The notes under the pieces: generated by a model
Databases searched by the model: none
Told to the model about the DNA's origin: nothing
What the model saw: the letters and a program-made list of their open reading frames with translations, nothing else
Shown: in pieces, positions 9,363-18,397 of the stretch
Numbering within the stretch: the stretch's first letter is position 1
How the letters are laid out: every line of letters starts with the position of its first letter
From: JALZVT01 sp039029135
GTDB taxonomy: Bacteria > Pseudomonadota > Gammaproteobacteria > Pseudomonadales > Azotimanducaceae
Assembly: GCA_039029135.1 (NCBI GenBank)
Contig: JBCCGT010000005.1
Location: 178,759-242,758, forward strand
DNA: 64,000 bases
Direction: 5' to 3'
Translations under genes and position numbers: made by a program

Positions 9363-10442
9363 ATGCGCTTCTCTGCGCCCTACCGCGCGCCCTACTTGGC
9401 GCTTGTGATTGCGCTGACCGTCGCGCCGAATGCTCTGCGCGCTGCCGACGAAGCCGCGCAGGCGCCGCTGTTTGCCTCGCACGAGCCGCTGGACCTGACG
9501 CTTGCAGCCGACTGGCGCCAGTTGATCAACGACCGCGCCGCGGATCCCGAGGAGCGGCCCGCGACGCTGCGCGTTGGCGATGCCACATACGCGGTCAAAC
9601 TCAAGCCGCGCGGCAAATCGCGCCGTCGCAAGGATTACTGCCGGTTTCCGCCGCTGTGGCTCGATCTGCCAAAGTCGAAGGTAGCGAATGGCGTGTTTGC
9701 GGTGCAAAACAAGTTAAAGGTCGTGACCCACTGTACGCGGCTCGGCAGCACCGGCGCGCGCGGTGTCGATCAGGTCTGGAGCGAATACCTGCTGTATCGA
9801 GTCCTCAACTTACTGACCGAATACAGCTTTTCGGTGCGTCCGCTGCAGGTGACATACGCGGCCCGCGACGGCGACGGCGCGATTGGCGAAGCCGTCGCGA
9901 CGCACCCCGCGTTCGTTATCGAACACAAGTCTCGACTCGCGCAGCGCCTGGGATTAGAGGCGTTCGAGACGGCGAAAGTGCCGATCGAGCGCCTCGACAG
10001 CGCGCACGCCTCGACGACCAGCCTGTTTCAGTATTTCGCCGGCAACACCGATTTTTCGCTGACCGCAGGGCCGCCGGGCGACGACTGCTGTCACAACGTC
10101 GTGCCCCTGCGCAATACGTCAGGGCAGGTGTTCTCTGTCGCCTACGACTTCGACTCGACGGGGTTCGTCGACCCGCCCTACGGCGAACCCGCGCCGGGTC
10201 TGGGCTTGCGTCAACTCAGCGATCGCCTGTTTCGCGGCTATTGCGCGAACCGCGAAGCACTGCCTGCCGCCGTCGAGGCGTTCGCGGCGCAGCGGCCTGG
10301 AATCGATGCGCTGATCGGCGACGCGACGCTGCCGATTTCGGACAAGAAGCGCCGCAAGCTAGAACGGTTTGTGGCCGCGTTCTTCGAAACGCTGGACAAT
10401 CCGCGGCTGCTACAGCGCCGCGTGCTGAGCAAATGCCGCTAG
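9363..10442 (+). CDS. Secreted atypical kinase-like protein (CotH/HipA-like)
   Basis: A 359-residue exported protein: signal peptide at residues 1-27 (LALVIALTVAPNALRA), then a single domain. Two blocks resemble the catalytic core of atypical kinases of the CotH/HipA type: GNTDFS...DDCCHN (about residues 229-243), in the place of the catalytic Asp/Asn loop, and VAYDFDSTGFVD (about 259-270), in the place of the metal-binding Asp. The block SEYLLYRVLNLLTEYSFSVRPL also fits that fold. ATP use and target are unproven. A strong AAAGGAG precedes the ATG. It converges on an operon with a metallophosphatase and a DUF4956 membrane protein, a mix that recalls known CotH/DUF4956 neighbourhoods. Confidence 0.6.
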   Translation: MRFSAPYRAPYLALVIALTVAPNALRAADEAAQAPLFASHEPLDLTLAADWRQLINDRAADPEERPATLRVGDATYAVKLKPRGKSRRRKDYCRFPPLWLDLPKSKVANGVFAVQNKLKVVTHCTRLGSTGARGVDQVWSEYLLYRVLNLLTEYSFSVRPLQVTYAARDGDGAIGEAVATHPAFVIEHKSRLAQRLGLEAFETAKVPIERLDSAHASTTSLFQYFAGNTDFSLTAGPPGDDCCHNVVPLRNTSGQVFSVAYDFDSTGFVDPPYGEPAPGLGLRQLSDRLFRGYCANREALPAAVEAFAAQRPGIDALIGDATLPISDKKRRKLERFVAAFFETLDNPRLLQRRVLSKCR

Positions 10443-10447
10443 TGGGC

Positions 10448-10475
10448 CGACGCCGCAAACCGGCAGTCTGCGTCG
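10448..10475. terminator. Possible shared hairpin terminator
   Basis: Inverted repeat CGACGC (10448-10453) / GCGTCG (10470-10475) in the 34 bp between two convergent genes. Short stem and no T run, so weak. Confidence 0.25.
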
Positions 10476-10476
10476 C

Positions 10477-11385
10477 TTAGGCGTTCAGCCAATCGGCTAC
10501 CAGCGCGCTTACGCGTGGGTGAATGAGGTAGCCGACGCTCGCGCGCGGATAGGAGCGGCCGAAGCGTAGTGCCAGGTTGTATATCTTGTGGTCGACGATG
10601 CGCGCGATCTGCTGGCGTTTCAGCAGCGGTTTGAAGTCGTCCGCCACGGTCTCGTCGTGGCATACGGGATCGTCTTCCGCCGCGACGTTGTACCAGCTGA
10701 CCAGGTTGGTGGGGTGGCGTCGTTCGATGGCTTCGCCGGCCCCGTCCAGGGCCCCGCGCACGGCGTTGTCGGCCAGTGGCGCGCCCAGCGTAATCCAGGT
10801 GTCGAACTTGTCCGGCAGCGGTTCTTCGCCGTGGCTCAGGCGCCACAGCGCGTTGTAGGTTGGCACGCTGCCGAATCCGTGGCTGATGAGCAGCGCTGCC
10901 CCGTCGTTGGCAAGCAGCCGCCGCAGGGCAGCCTCGACCCGCTCGTTTAGTGCTGCCGCGATGTCGGCGTCCTGCTGGTATAGGCCGTACTCGGGGATCA
11001 CCCGGCCGGCAAAGCGCTTACCCAGCCCGATCATGCGCGACAGCGGCGCGCCGACGCCGGCGAAAAACTCGGGCAACGCCGACTTTTGCGGCAGGCGCTC
11101 GTAGTTCACCCGCCGGAAGCGTTTGCTCTTATCCAGCGCCGTCAGTTCGCGCAGCGCGAGCCTGCGATCGGCCAGGTCGAGGGCGCTGTCGTAGCTCGCC
11201 GCGTAGAGTTCGTCGAACAGATCGGCGTAGTACAACAGCTCAAAGTCGCAGTCCCGGAACCGGTCCGCCAGTTCCGGGTGATCGCGCTGAATTCCGTTCG
11301 ACAGCGCGGTGTGGGACAGCTCGGCGTAGGTGTCGGCATCGGGTTTTGCGCCGCCCGCGTGGATAAACAGAATTTTGCGACTCAT
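10477..11385 (-). CDS. Alpha/beta-hydrolase-like protein, nucleophile Ser replaced by Gly
   Basis: A 302-residue cytoplasmic protein beginning KILFIHAGGAKPD. The block LISHGFGSVPTYNALW aligns by eye with the nucleophile elbow of lipase-like hydrolases (GHSxGS), but the Ser position is Gly. Later blocks match the fold: WITLGAPLADN, NVAAEDDPVCHDE (acid loop) and DHKIYN (His region). It may be a non-catalytic relative or use other chemistry. The start ATG 11385 follows GGGGAGAA. It is the last gene of the four-gene operon 14582 to 10477, overlapping the previous stop by 4 bp (ATGA). Function unknown. Confidence 0.65.
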   Translation of the reverse strand: MSRKILFIHAGGAKPDADTYAELSHTALSNGIQRDHPELADRFRDCDFELLYYADLFDELYAASYDSALDLADRRLALRELTALDKSKRFRRVNYERLPQKSALPEFFAGVGAPLSRMIGLGKRFAGRVIPEYGLYQQDADIAAALNERVEAALRRLLANDGAALLISHGFGSVPTYNALWRLSHGEEPLPDKFDTWITLGAPLADNAVRGALDGAGEAIERRHPTNLVSWYNVAAEDDPVCHDETVADDFKPLLKRQQIARIVDHKIYNLALRFGRSYPRASVGYLIHPRVSALVADWLNA

Positions 11386-12344
11386 GAGCCAGGTTCTCCC
11401 CGTCCCGCTGTGGCTGCAGAAGCTGGGTGCAGGCGCGTTTGCGCGACGGGCGTTTGCCAGAACGGGCGCGCATAGCGGCTGAGCGTGCCGGTCTTCTTGC
11501 CTTCGTCCGCCAGCAGCCAGGCGCCGTCGAGCGAGGTGATGCCCTCGGTCTGCGGATGTCGCTTGCGATTCGGCAGCCGGGCCGCCGCGGCCAGTGCGGG
11601 TTCTGGCCAACCGCTAAACAGCGCATAGCTCTCCTGGCGCGCGGCGACCAGTACCAACTCGCCGGTGGAAGTGAAGGCGAGACCGGACGGATTGAAGGAT
11701 TTGCTGTCCAGCGCCTTACGCAGGGGTTTCAGCTTGATACGCAGCGGCTCGGCGTCCGCAAGCTCCGTCGCGCGCGACCAGGCGTACAGGTGCAGCTCCT
11801 TGTCGCGGCCATCGCCCAGCACGCGCTTGCACGCCAGCCACAGTCGGTCGGCTTGGGTTGGGTCGCGCGCCAGACCCTCGAACTCGCAGGCGCCGCCGAG
11901 CCCCGTGTCGAAGCGCTCGAATGCCACGCCCGTGTTGTCCGCGCCCTCGGCGGCCCGCAGCAGCAGGCCGTCGCTGGTCAGCAGATACACCATGGTGCCG
12001 ACGGTGGCGATGCCTTCGAAGTCGCCCGCGACGGCCGGATTGCCGAACGCGAAGCGTTTGCTGATCTTGCCGCGGGCCACATCCAGTTCGGCGACCAGCG
12101 CGCGCTCGTCGGCTACCGCGAGGATGCGGTTGTCGCGGGTACGCGCCAGTCCGGAAATTTCGCGCAGCTCGCGCGGCAAGCGCCACTGCGTGAACGCGGG
12201 CAGCGCCGCGGCCGCCGACCGCTCGACCTCGACGGAGGCCGCGTCCTGCGCCGGACTGCCGCAGGCGGCCGTAAGGATCCCGAGCAGGCACCAGGCGGCC
12301 CGGCGCGGACGCGCGCGCCTACAGCTCGTTGTCATCGCGGCCAC
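11382..12344 (-). CDS. Lipoprotein with SdiA-regulated-type beta-propeller domain
   Basis: A 320-residue predicted lipoprotein: basic N-terminus, then LLGILTAAC with the lipobox Cys at about residue 28. The domain begins FTQWRLPRELREISGLARTRDN, the usual opening of the SdiA-regulated (YjiK-like) family, and continues with beta-propeller-like repeats (EFEGLARDPTQADRLWLACK, PSGLAFTSTGELVLVAARQ, QTEGITSLDGAWLLADEG). The family has no firm biochemical role. It is expected to be anchored in the periplasm. The gene overlaps the DUF4956 gene by 26 bp at its start and the hydrolase gene by 4 bp at its end. Two ATGs (12344, 12335) are possible. Confidence 0.75.
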   Translation of the reverse strand: MAAMTTSCRRARPRRAAWCLLGILTAACGSPAQDAASVEVERSAAAALPAFTQWRLPRELREISGLARTRDNRILAVADERALVAELDVARGKISKRFAFGNPAVAGDFEGIATVGTMVYLLTSDGLLLRAAEGADNTGVAFERFDTGLGGACEFEGLARDPTQADRLWLACKRVLGDGRDKELHLYAWSRATELADAEPLRIKLKPLRKALDSKSFNPSGLAFTSTGELVLVAARQESYALFSGWPEPALAAAARLPNRKRHPQTEGITSLDGAWLLADEGKKTGTLSRYARPFWQTPVAQTRLHPASAATAGRGEPGS

Positions 12345-12966
12345 GGCCGGTAAGGAAAGAGAAGAACGGGGTCGTGAGGTCCGCGCCGTAGTTCAGCCGC
12401 CACAGCACGAGGTTGGTGGCGACGAAGCCGATCGCCGTCACGTAGGCGATCCCCAGCGCGTTGATGCCGGCGGCCAGCCCGATCACGATGGCGACGAACA
12501 CATAGAGCGCGTGCGCGGGCTCGTTGAGCGTGAACCGAAAGCGCACCGCGGCGACGATGCCGGCCAGGCTGAAGGCCAGCGCCAGGCTGTTCTGCACGAT
12601 CGTCGCGATGCCCGCGACGATCACAGGCAGCACCATCATGGTCTGGGCGAACGAGCGATCGATCTGCTTCGCCCGGGTCGTGATGAAGTACACCCAGGAG
12701 ATCGGCAGCATCAGCGCGACGGCGCCGACGAGCGCCAGCGCCAGCGACAGGGGAGCGACATTGCCATTGCGCAGCGGCTCGGTCAGCGTCGTCACGATCT
12801 CCATGTCGCTCGCGTCGCTGCCCGCCAGCACGTCGATGCCGCCGAACGGCAGGTGGCGCTCGAGCTCCGGGCTTAGGCGCCGCAGCCCTTCGACGACGCC
12901 CCAGAGCGCGGCGAAGTATGCGCTGATGAGAAACGCGGGACCGCGCAGGCGCGTTGCGGCTCTCAC
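12319..12966 (-). CDS. DUF4956 inner-membrane protein
   Basis: A 215-residue protein with about five hydrophobic segments (for example LALALVGAVALMLPISWVYFI, then VIVAGIATIVQNSLALAFSL). The block AFSLAGIVAAVRFRFTLNEPAHALYVFVAIVIGLAAG matches the conserved core of DUF4956 proteins. In other bacteria these often neighbour CotH and VTC-type genes, which suits the kinase-like protein at 9363. I chose GTG 12966, which overlaps the stop of the upstream gene (GTGA) with GGAG 8 bases upstream; GTG 12975 is an alternative. Function unknown, possibly transport or assembly of phosphate-rich envelope material (inference). Confidence 0.75.
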   Translation of the reverse strand: MRAATRLRGPAFLISAYFAALWGVVEGLRRLSPELERHLPFGGIDVLAGSDASDMEIVTTLTEPLRNGNVAPLSLALALVGAVALMLPISWVYFITTRAKQIDRSFAQTMMVLPVIVAGIATIVQNSLALAFSLAGIVAAVRFRFTLNEPAHALYVFVAIVIGLAAGINALGIAYVTAIGFVATNLVLWRLNYGADLTTPFFSFLTGRGRDDNEL

Positions 12967-14582
12967 GAGGCCCACTCCAGCAGCTTGTCGCGGCGGCTGA
13001 GCAGGGCCCGCAGCTCGCGCTCGGGCAGCCAGTCACCGAGGCGCTGCTGCAGGGTCTCGGCGTCCAGCTGCTGCAGCCGCTTGCGCAGCGCCAGCGGCAG
13101 GCGCGCGTCGTCGCCGTAGTCGAGCACCTTGCGCTGGGTGCCGAAGGTCTCGTGTTGCTCGGTTACGCGGATGCGCCAGTTGCGCGTGTTGTAACTCAGG
13201 AACTCGCCACGCCGTGGCTTGCTGCGCGTCAAGGCGTCGAAGGCGGCTAGGACCGCGTAGCCGCCGCTGCTGGTGCAGTGATTGGGTCGACTCAACCCGC
13301 GCTCGGCACGCCGGGTTTCGGGCATCCACTTGCCGTGCACGAGGTACAGATAGCCGGACTTGCCGTTCAGGCGGTAGGTAATCGTCAGCGGCGTCAGCGC
13401 CACACCAAGCAGCCGGTCCAGCCGCCACAGAGCCGTCGCGCGCCGCGCCGCACGCTCGCCGGTCGCCACGAATCGCGCCTCGAACCTCGTGCCTTCGAGA
13501 TCGAACTGCAGCAGTCCGGTGGCGGCGTCTACCCCGCTCGGCGTGGCCCGGGCCAGGGCGGCGGCGATCTGCGCTTCCGCCGCGTCATTGCCGCTGCGAA
13601 CGCCGGTCGGTGTCGCGAGCGCGCTGACCTTGCCGTTTTCGTCCAGCGCCGCGAGGCGCTCGCCTTCGATTCGCAGCGCGCGCGGTTGGCCGCGATAGAA
13701 CGCTCGCAGCATGCCCGTATCGATCGCGATGACGCGGCCGTCGTGGCGCGCCTCGATCGCGCGCGACGGCGTCGGCGTGTGACCGACGACCATGCGTCGC
13801 GCGTTGAGTGCTTTGAGCACCGCGTCGATCCGATCGCCCTCTATCAGCGGGTGGCAGCTCGTTAGACCGCGGTACCACAGCGGTCCGCCGCCGCCGAGCA
13901 GCGGGTAAGCCGCGCGCGTGTCCGCCGTGGTGGTGTGCCCCGCCGCGATCGCAGCGCGCAGATCCGCGGTCACGCGAGCGTTGATTCCTGCGACCCCGAG
14001 CGCCGCGGTGGCCGGCGTCAGGCCGCCGTGCATGAACAGCGTGTCGCCGATCTGCAGCACCGCAGGCAGGCCGAGCAGCCAGGCGCCGTAGTCGCCGCCC
14101 GGCGCGAAGGCCCTGCGGTGTTCGGCGTAGCCGACAGGGCGATCCACCGGCGGCGCGCTCGCCGCTGTCGTGGGTTCGTCGTTTGCGTAGGCGGCAAATT
14201 CGGCAGCGCTGACGTCGCGCAGATCGCCAATCAGGTTCATGGCCTCGTGATTGCCGAGCAGTACGTGCACCTGTCCGCCGGCCGCCGGTGCCTGTGCCTG
14301 CAGGTCGCGCAGCAGGTCCATGACCCGGCGCGAGTCGGGTCCTCGATCGAGCAGATCGCCGAGGCTGACGAGCTTGGTATCGCCGCCGCGCCAGCGGTGC
14401 TCGGCGTCAATCAGACCGATGCCGCGCAGCAGTGCTTCGAACTCTGCGAACGCGCCGTGGACGTCGCCGATCGCGATGATGGTCGATTCCGCGACGGCCG
14501 GGGCGAGCAGGCAGCCGCATAGTGCCGCGGCCGCGAGCCACCGGCGGCCCAGGCGTGTGATGCTTGCTGCTGTTCTCCCCAT
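12963..14582 (-). CDS. Exported metallophosphatase fused to a degenerate kinase-like domain
   Basis: A 539-residue protein with a signal peptide (WLAAAALCGCLLAPAVAES). Residues ~28-290 are a calcineurin-like phosphoesterase with all metal-binding motifs: IAIGDVHG, LGDLLDRGPDS, LLGNHEAMN, FMHGGLTP, VVGHTPTP. The C-terminal ~230 residues (LWRLDRLLGVALTPLTITYRLNGKSGYLYL ... LSRRDKLLEW) look like the kinase-like fold family whose members have RLDRLLGL..VP; the catalytic DRN loop and following Asp are not conserved here (RSKPRRGEFLSYN, HETFG). It is the first gene of the operon; ATG 14582 follows GGGAG. The periplasmic phosphatase activity is likely; the role of the tail is unknown. Confidence 0.75.
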   Translation of the reverse strand: MGRTAASITRLGRRWLAAAALCGCLLAPAVAESTIIAIGDVHGAFAEFEALLRGIGLIDAEHRWRGGDTKLVSLGDLLDRGPDSRRVMDLLRDLQAQAPAAGGQVHVLLGNHEAMNLIGDLRDVSAAEFAAYANDEPTTAASAPPVDRPVGYAEHRRAFAPGGDYGAWLLGLPAVLQIGDTLFMHGGLTPATAALGVAGINARVTADLRAAIAAGHTTTADTRAAYPLLGGGGPLWYRGLTSCHPLIEGDRIDAVLKALNARRMVVGHTPTPSRAIEARHDGRVIAIDTGMLRAFYRGQPRALRIEGERLAALDENGKVSALATPTGVRSGNDAAEAQIAAALARATPSGVDAATGLLQFDLEGTRFEARFVATGERAARRATALWRLDRLLGVALTPLTITYRLNGKSGYLYLVHGKWMPETRRAERGLSRPNHCTSSGGYAVLAAFDALTRSKPRRGEFLSYNTRNWRIRVTEQHETFGTQRKVLDYGDDARLPLALRKRLQQLDAETLQQRLGDWLPERELRALLSRRDKLLEWAS

Positions 14583-14757
14583 GCCGCGCGCGCTCCCTAC
14601 GCCGCCTCTCTCGTCATCCTGACAGCACTGCTGTCTGCCTCTGTCAGCGCTGCCGTCTGCCAATGTTGGCCACCGTTCCGCAGATCCTTCTGCGGGAGCG
14701 TGCTGCAGATCGATATTGTCCGCTGATCAGGTTGCCACAGTGTAGTGCGGGTTGCCC

Positions 14758-15429
14758 TCAGGCGTCGCCGTCCAGGCGCTGCTCCAACGCGTCGATCCGC
14801 GCCTCGAGGAGCGCGACCCGCTCGGCCAGCGTGACCTCCGGCGGCGGTTCGGCGCGCGGCCGCGTGCTCGCGTCGCCTGCGCTGGGTGCGGGCACAGGGG
14901 CTTCGGCGCGTTCTTCCTCTACGGCCTCCCCCAGCAGATGCTGCCACTCCGCATCGCGGCGACCCGCGCGCCGCGGCAGTTCGCGAACCAGCGGGTCGCC
15001 CTCTCGCAGGGCCAGACGTTCGAGCGACGCCACCACCGCGTCGTTGTCGGCGAATCGATGCAGTCGATCGCAGCGGGTGCGCAGCTCGCCCGGTGTTTGT
15101 GCACCGCGCAGCATCAGCACCGTCAGCAGCGCGTACTCGTCGGCCTCAAGCTGCAGCGCCGCGAACGCGGTGTTGCAGAAGCGCTGGGTGTACTTCACCG
15201 CGCGGCCGCCGCGATTCGGGTCCTCGCTGACCAGCAGTCGGTCCTCCAGCGTGCGCAGCGTTCGCTCCACCACGCCGGGATCCAGGTTCATGACCGGTTC
15301 CCGACTCGACTTCTGGTTGCATGCCCCGATCAGCGCGTTCAGCGTCAGCGGATACTGATCGGGCGTGGTGACCGCCTTCTCCAGCAGGCAGCCGAGAACG
15401 CGCAGCTCGATGGCGGTCAGCGGCTCCAT
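14758..15429 (-). CDS. yceH: YceH family protein (DUF480)
   Basis: A 223-residue cytoplasmic protein of the YceH/DUF480 family with two winged-helix domains: the N-terminal block LTAIELRVLGCLLEKAVTTPDQYPLTLNALI is diagnostic, followed by NQKSSREP and RTLEDRLLV. The C-terminal ~60 residues are a charged linker plus a coiled coil (LAERVALLEARIDALEQRL). Its function is unknown. It starts 3 bp after the ppiB stop codon, so the two are cotranscribed. Confidence 0.9.
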   Translation of the reverse strand: MEPLTAIELRVLGCLLEKAVTTPDQYPLTLNALIGACNQKSSREPVMNLDPGVVERTLRTLEDRLLVSEDPNRGGRAVKYTQRFCNTAFAALQLEADEYALLTVLMLRGAQTPGELRTRCDRLHRFADNDAVVASLERLALREGDPLVRELPRRAGRRDAEWQHLLGEAVEEERAEAPVPAPSAGDASTRPRAEPPPEVTLAERVALLEARIDALEQRLDGDA

Positions 15430-15432
15430 CGG

Positions 15433-15936
15433 TTAACCGAGTGCCTGGTTCCACTCGTCGACCCGGTCCTGGACCGCGGCGAGCACGGCAGCGGCGTCGC
15501 CCTCGATGCTGACGCTGTCGATCTTGTCGCCCTGGGCGATCGCGTTGACAACCGTCTGATCGGCGTCGGAGCAGACCGTGCCGAAGATGCTGTGGCCGTC
15601 ATCGAGCCAGGGCGTCGGTACGTGCGTGATGAAGAACTGTGAGCCGTTCGTGCCGGGGCCCGCGTTCGCCATGCTCAGGCGGCCGGGGCGATCGTGGCGC
15701 AGGCTCGCGTCGAACTCGTCCTCAAACTTGTAGCCCGGACCGCCGGTACCGGTGCCGCTCGGGCAGCCCCCCTGGATCATGAAGTCATCGATCACGCGAT
15801 GAAAATTCAGGCCGTTGTAGTAGCCGCGATTCGCGAGATTGACGAAGTTCGCTACCGTAACGGGCGCCTGTTCGGGGTGCAGATCGATGCTGATCTCTCC
15901 CTTGGCGGTTGCGATGGTAGCTTTGAGATCGGCCAT
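15433..15936 (-). CDS. ppiB: Peptidyl-prolyl cis-trans isomerase, cyclophilin type
   Basis: A 167-residue single-domain cyclophilin without signal peptide, so the cytoplasmic PpiB form. Active-site blocks are intact: FHRVIDDFMIQGG (catalytic Arg), the Gln of QFFITH, and the hydrophobic pocket in GRLSMANAGPGTNGSQ. It catalyses X-Pro isomerisation during folding. A GGAGA ribosome site precedes ATG 15936. First of a two-gene unit with yceH. Confidence 0.95.
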   Translation of the reverse strand: MADLKATIATAKGEISIDLHPEQAPVTVANFVNLANRGYYNGLNFHRVIDDFMIQGGCPSGTGTGGPGYKFEDEFDASLRHDRPGRLSMANAGPGTNGSQFFITHVPTPWLDDGHSIFGTVCSDADQTVVNAIAQGDKIDSVSIEGDAAAVLAAVQDRVDEWNQALG

Positions 15937-16006
15937 GGTGGTCTCCGCTTGGCTTGCCGGACGGCTGCGTAGGCAGCCGACGAGAGGTTTGATTCGCTAT
16001 TGGTGT

Positions 16007-16025
16007 GCCCGGCGACTCGCCGGGC
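16007..16025. terminator. Compact GC hairpin between rdgC and ppiB
   Basis: Perfect 8-bp stem GCCCGGCG/CGCCGGGC with a 3-base loop, 99 bp past the rdgC stop and 71 bp before ppiB (minus strand). It may terminate rdgC or structure the ppiB leader; no T tract follows. Confidence 0.4.
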
Positions 16026-16123
16026 GGCGGAGATTATCGCACGGAGCCGTTGGTTTGCATGATGGCGCTGACGCGCTTTTTCCTGATGGCGCTGGCGCGC
16101 CGGGCGAATAGCGATGGGCGCGT

Positions 16124-17014
16124 TCAGTCGTCGCTCGTCAGGGCGCCGCGCAGGCCGGCTACCAGCGCGCTCACCGCGCTCACGCAGAGCGCGAAGTCCG
16201 CGTCCTGCTTTGCGAGCGCGGATTCCTCCGGATCGTCGCTCGCCTCGCCGATGCCCGGTAGCTTGATCTTGCGGAACACCGTGTCGCCGTCCAGCACGCA
16301 TTCGATGACGCCCTCGTACTGGATCCCGAGTCGCTCGACGGAGTAGCCGTCGCGCACGTGGCGGCGGACGGTGGTGTCGGCCAGATCGACCTGCAGCCAG
16401 TTGACCTGGGTCGTGGGCTCCGTCGGATCTTTCATGCGGCACTCGCGGCCCGCGTGGAAGGACTTGGGGCCGACGCCCAGGAACACGCTGGTCAGCAGCT
16501 CTGACGTCGGGCGCGGGAACGCGAGCGGCGTCGCCGCGAGGCTGCCCAGCGCGACGCGCAGACAGTCCATGAAACGCTCCGCGTTGGCGGGCGTCGCGGT
16601 CGCGATGCCCAGTAGACCCTCGCGGACTAGGAAGAAGCCGTCGATGCGATCGGACTTCAAGAGCGCCTGCGGCAGCAGGCGGCTGGTGATGTCTTCCTTG
16701 AGCTCGCGCTTGTCGCGGCTGGTGAGCGGTTCGCCGTTGCGCGCCTCCAGCTCGGCGACGCGCAACTCGAGCGCTTCGCGTACCGCGGCGGGTGGCAGGA
16801 TGCGCGACTGATGGCGCAGACGCAGCAGATCGGCGCCGCCAACGCGGCGGGCGAGCAGGTCGGGCAGTTCTGCGGCGGGCGGTTCCCAGCCCACCGAGCG
16901 CTCAGACAGCGAGCCGCAGGGCTCGAAGGCGCTCGCCTGGAGGAGAGCCGAGAGGTCGGCCTCGTTGTCCGGCCAATCGCTGGTGACTTTGTAGAGGCGA
17001 AGATTGCGAAACAT
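16124..17014 (-). CDS. rdgC: Recombination-associated protein RdgC
   Basis: A 296-residue protein of standard RdgC length. The N-terminus MFRNLRLYKVTSDWP, the block VGWEPP, and the central LLPQALLKSDRIDGFFLVREGLLGIATATPANAE are family hallmarks. RdgC forms a ring-shaped dimer that binds DNA and limits RecA loading; it is a nucleoid-associated cytoplasmic protein. Monocistronic here: 186 bp separate it from ppiB and 54 bp from the upstream membrane hydrolase gene. Confidence 0.95.
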   Translation of the reverse strand: MFRNLRLYKVTSDWPDNEADLSALLQASAFEPCGSLSERSVGWEPPAAELPDLLARRVGGADLLRLRHQSRILPPAAVREALELRVAELEARNGEPLTSRDKRELKEDITSRLLPQALLKSDRIDGFFLVREGLLGIATATPANAERFMDCLRVALGSLAATPLAFPRPTSELLTSVFLGVGPKSFHAGRECRMKDPTEPTTQVNWLQVDLADTTVRRHVRDGYSVERLGIQYEGVIECVLDGDTVFRKIKLPGIGEASDDPEESALAKQDADFALCVSAVSALVAGLRGALTSDD

Positions 17015-17068
17015 AAATTGTCGTCCGGCGCCCTGGGGCGCGCTTGGTCGTTGGGCGAAAGGTTGCGT

Positions 17069-18166
17069 TTAAGGGTTGGCGGGTTGGCCGAGGATCATGC
17101 GCCACAGGCGCGCACCGCTTGCCGGGCCGTCGGCCCGATCCCAGAAATAGCCGACGTGCTCGTCGGCTTCGGCCGTGGCCGATAAGCTGATGCCCCACAT
17201 CGGCTGAACTTCGTTTGGCACGAGCGAATAGCGCATGTCGCCGACCGCAGCGCGTTCGGGCGACTGCGCGCCCGCGTCGCCGGCGCCGCTACCGCTGGGC
17301 GCGCGATGGGGCTCGCTGGTTGGTGCCAGGAAGTCGTCGGAAAACCAGCGAAAGCGCTCGAGATCGCGCGCCTGCTGAGCGGCGAGGGACCAGCCGACGT
17401 GCTGTGCAGGGTCGAACCGCGGCACGCTGGTGCCCGGATACAGGGTCACCTCGAACCCTGTGCGCACCGCGTCGACGTAATAGCGATCGTCGTGTTCGTA
17501 GATCGACTTCCACACCAGCAGGTTGGCGAAACTGGGCTTTACCTCCAGACGCGCGGCCTGGTGACCGCGCTCGGCGGCCAGCGCCGCGGCACGCGCGAGC
17601 GCTCGATCGCGCTGCACCGTGCCCAGCAGCAGATAGGCGAGCATCCAGGCCAGGGCGAGCGCACCAAGCCAAGCCCGATGCCTGCGCACGGCGAACACCA
17701 CAAGCAGCAGCGCGGGCAGCGTAAACAGGGGGTCGACAACCGCGATGTTGTTCCAGGCGATGCGTGTATTGGCGAACGGCCAGAACAGCTGAGTGCCGTA
17801 GGACGTGCAGGCGTCGAGCGTGCCGTGCGTGGCGTAGCCGATCAGGCAGATCGCGTAGGCGGCCAGCGGCGTGAACGTGCGCCGCACCAGCGGCCAGGCC
17901 AGGAGCGCGCAGATCGCGGCGCCGAAGGGAATGAAGACCAGCGAGTGGGTGAACTGACGGTGATACTCGAGTGCGAGCAGCGGGTCGCTCGACGAGCGAA
18001 TCAGGATGTCCGCATCAGGCGCCATGCCCCCCGCGGCGCCGAGCAGCGTCGCGTACAGCAGCCGCCGAGGCAGATCGGCGCCTGGCGCTGCTGGGGGATT
18101 GTATGTGCGGCGACCGAGCGCCTGCGCTGCCGCGGCCCCCAGGACACCCTGGCTGACCGGGTCCAT
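17069..18166 (-). CDS. Membrane-bound metal-dependent hydrolase (YdjM/DUF457 type)
   Basis: A 365-residue protein. It starts MDPVSQGVLGAAAAQ, with metal-ligand motifs of the YdjM-like family: GGMAPDADIL and HRQFTHSLVFIP, then CLIGYATHGTLDACTSYGTQLFWPF. About four membrane segments fall in residues 30-190; the C-terminal ~170 residues are soluble. These proteins are thought to be zinc-dependent hydrolases related to phospholipase C, but activity is not shown. The ATG at 18166 was chosen because it starts the conserved region. Confidence 0.85.
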   Translation of the reverse strand: MDPVSQGVLGAAAAQALGRRTYNPPAAPGADLPRRLLYATLLGAAGGMAPDADILIRSSSDPLLALEYHRQFTHSLVFIPFGAAICALLAWPLVRRTFTPLAAYAICLIGYATHGTLDACTSYGTQLFWPFANTRIAWNNIAVVDPLFTLPALLLVVFAVRRHRAWLGALALAWMLAYLLLGTVQRDRALARAAALAAERGHQAARLEVKPSFANLLVWKSIYEHDDRYYVDAVRTGFEVTLYPGTSVPRFDPAQHVGWSLAAQQARDLERFRWFSDDFLAPTSEPHRAPSGSGAGDAGAQSPERAAVGDMRYSLVPNEVQPMWGISLSATAEADEHVGYFWDRADGPASGARLWRMILGQPANP

Positions 18167-18397
18167 CGGCGCAGTGTAATGCAGCGTTTGCGACGGCTCA
18201 TCTGTCGATGTGCGTTTTGGGGCGATTGCTCGCCGGCCGGGCCGGTGTGCTGCGGGCAGGCAGTGAGATTGACGAACTGCGCACCAAACCGGGTGCGCGT
18301 CCGCCCCGTCGGTCGCGTAAAGACCGAAAATTTGACGCAACCCACACGCTCGCCGCGCGCGCGGGTTACGCTAGCGGGCAGCGAATCCGAGTGCCCG

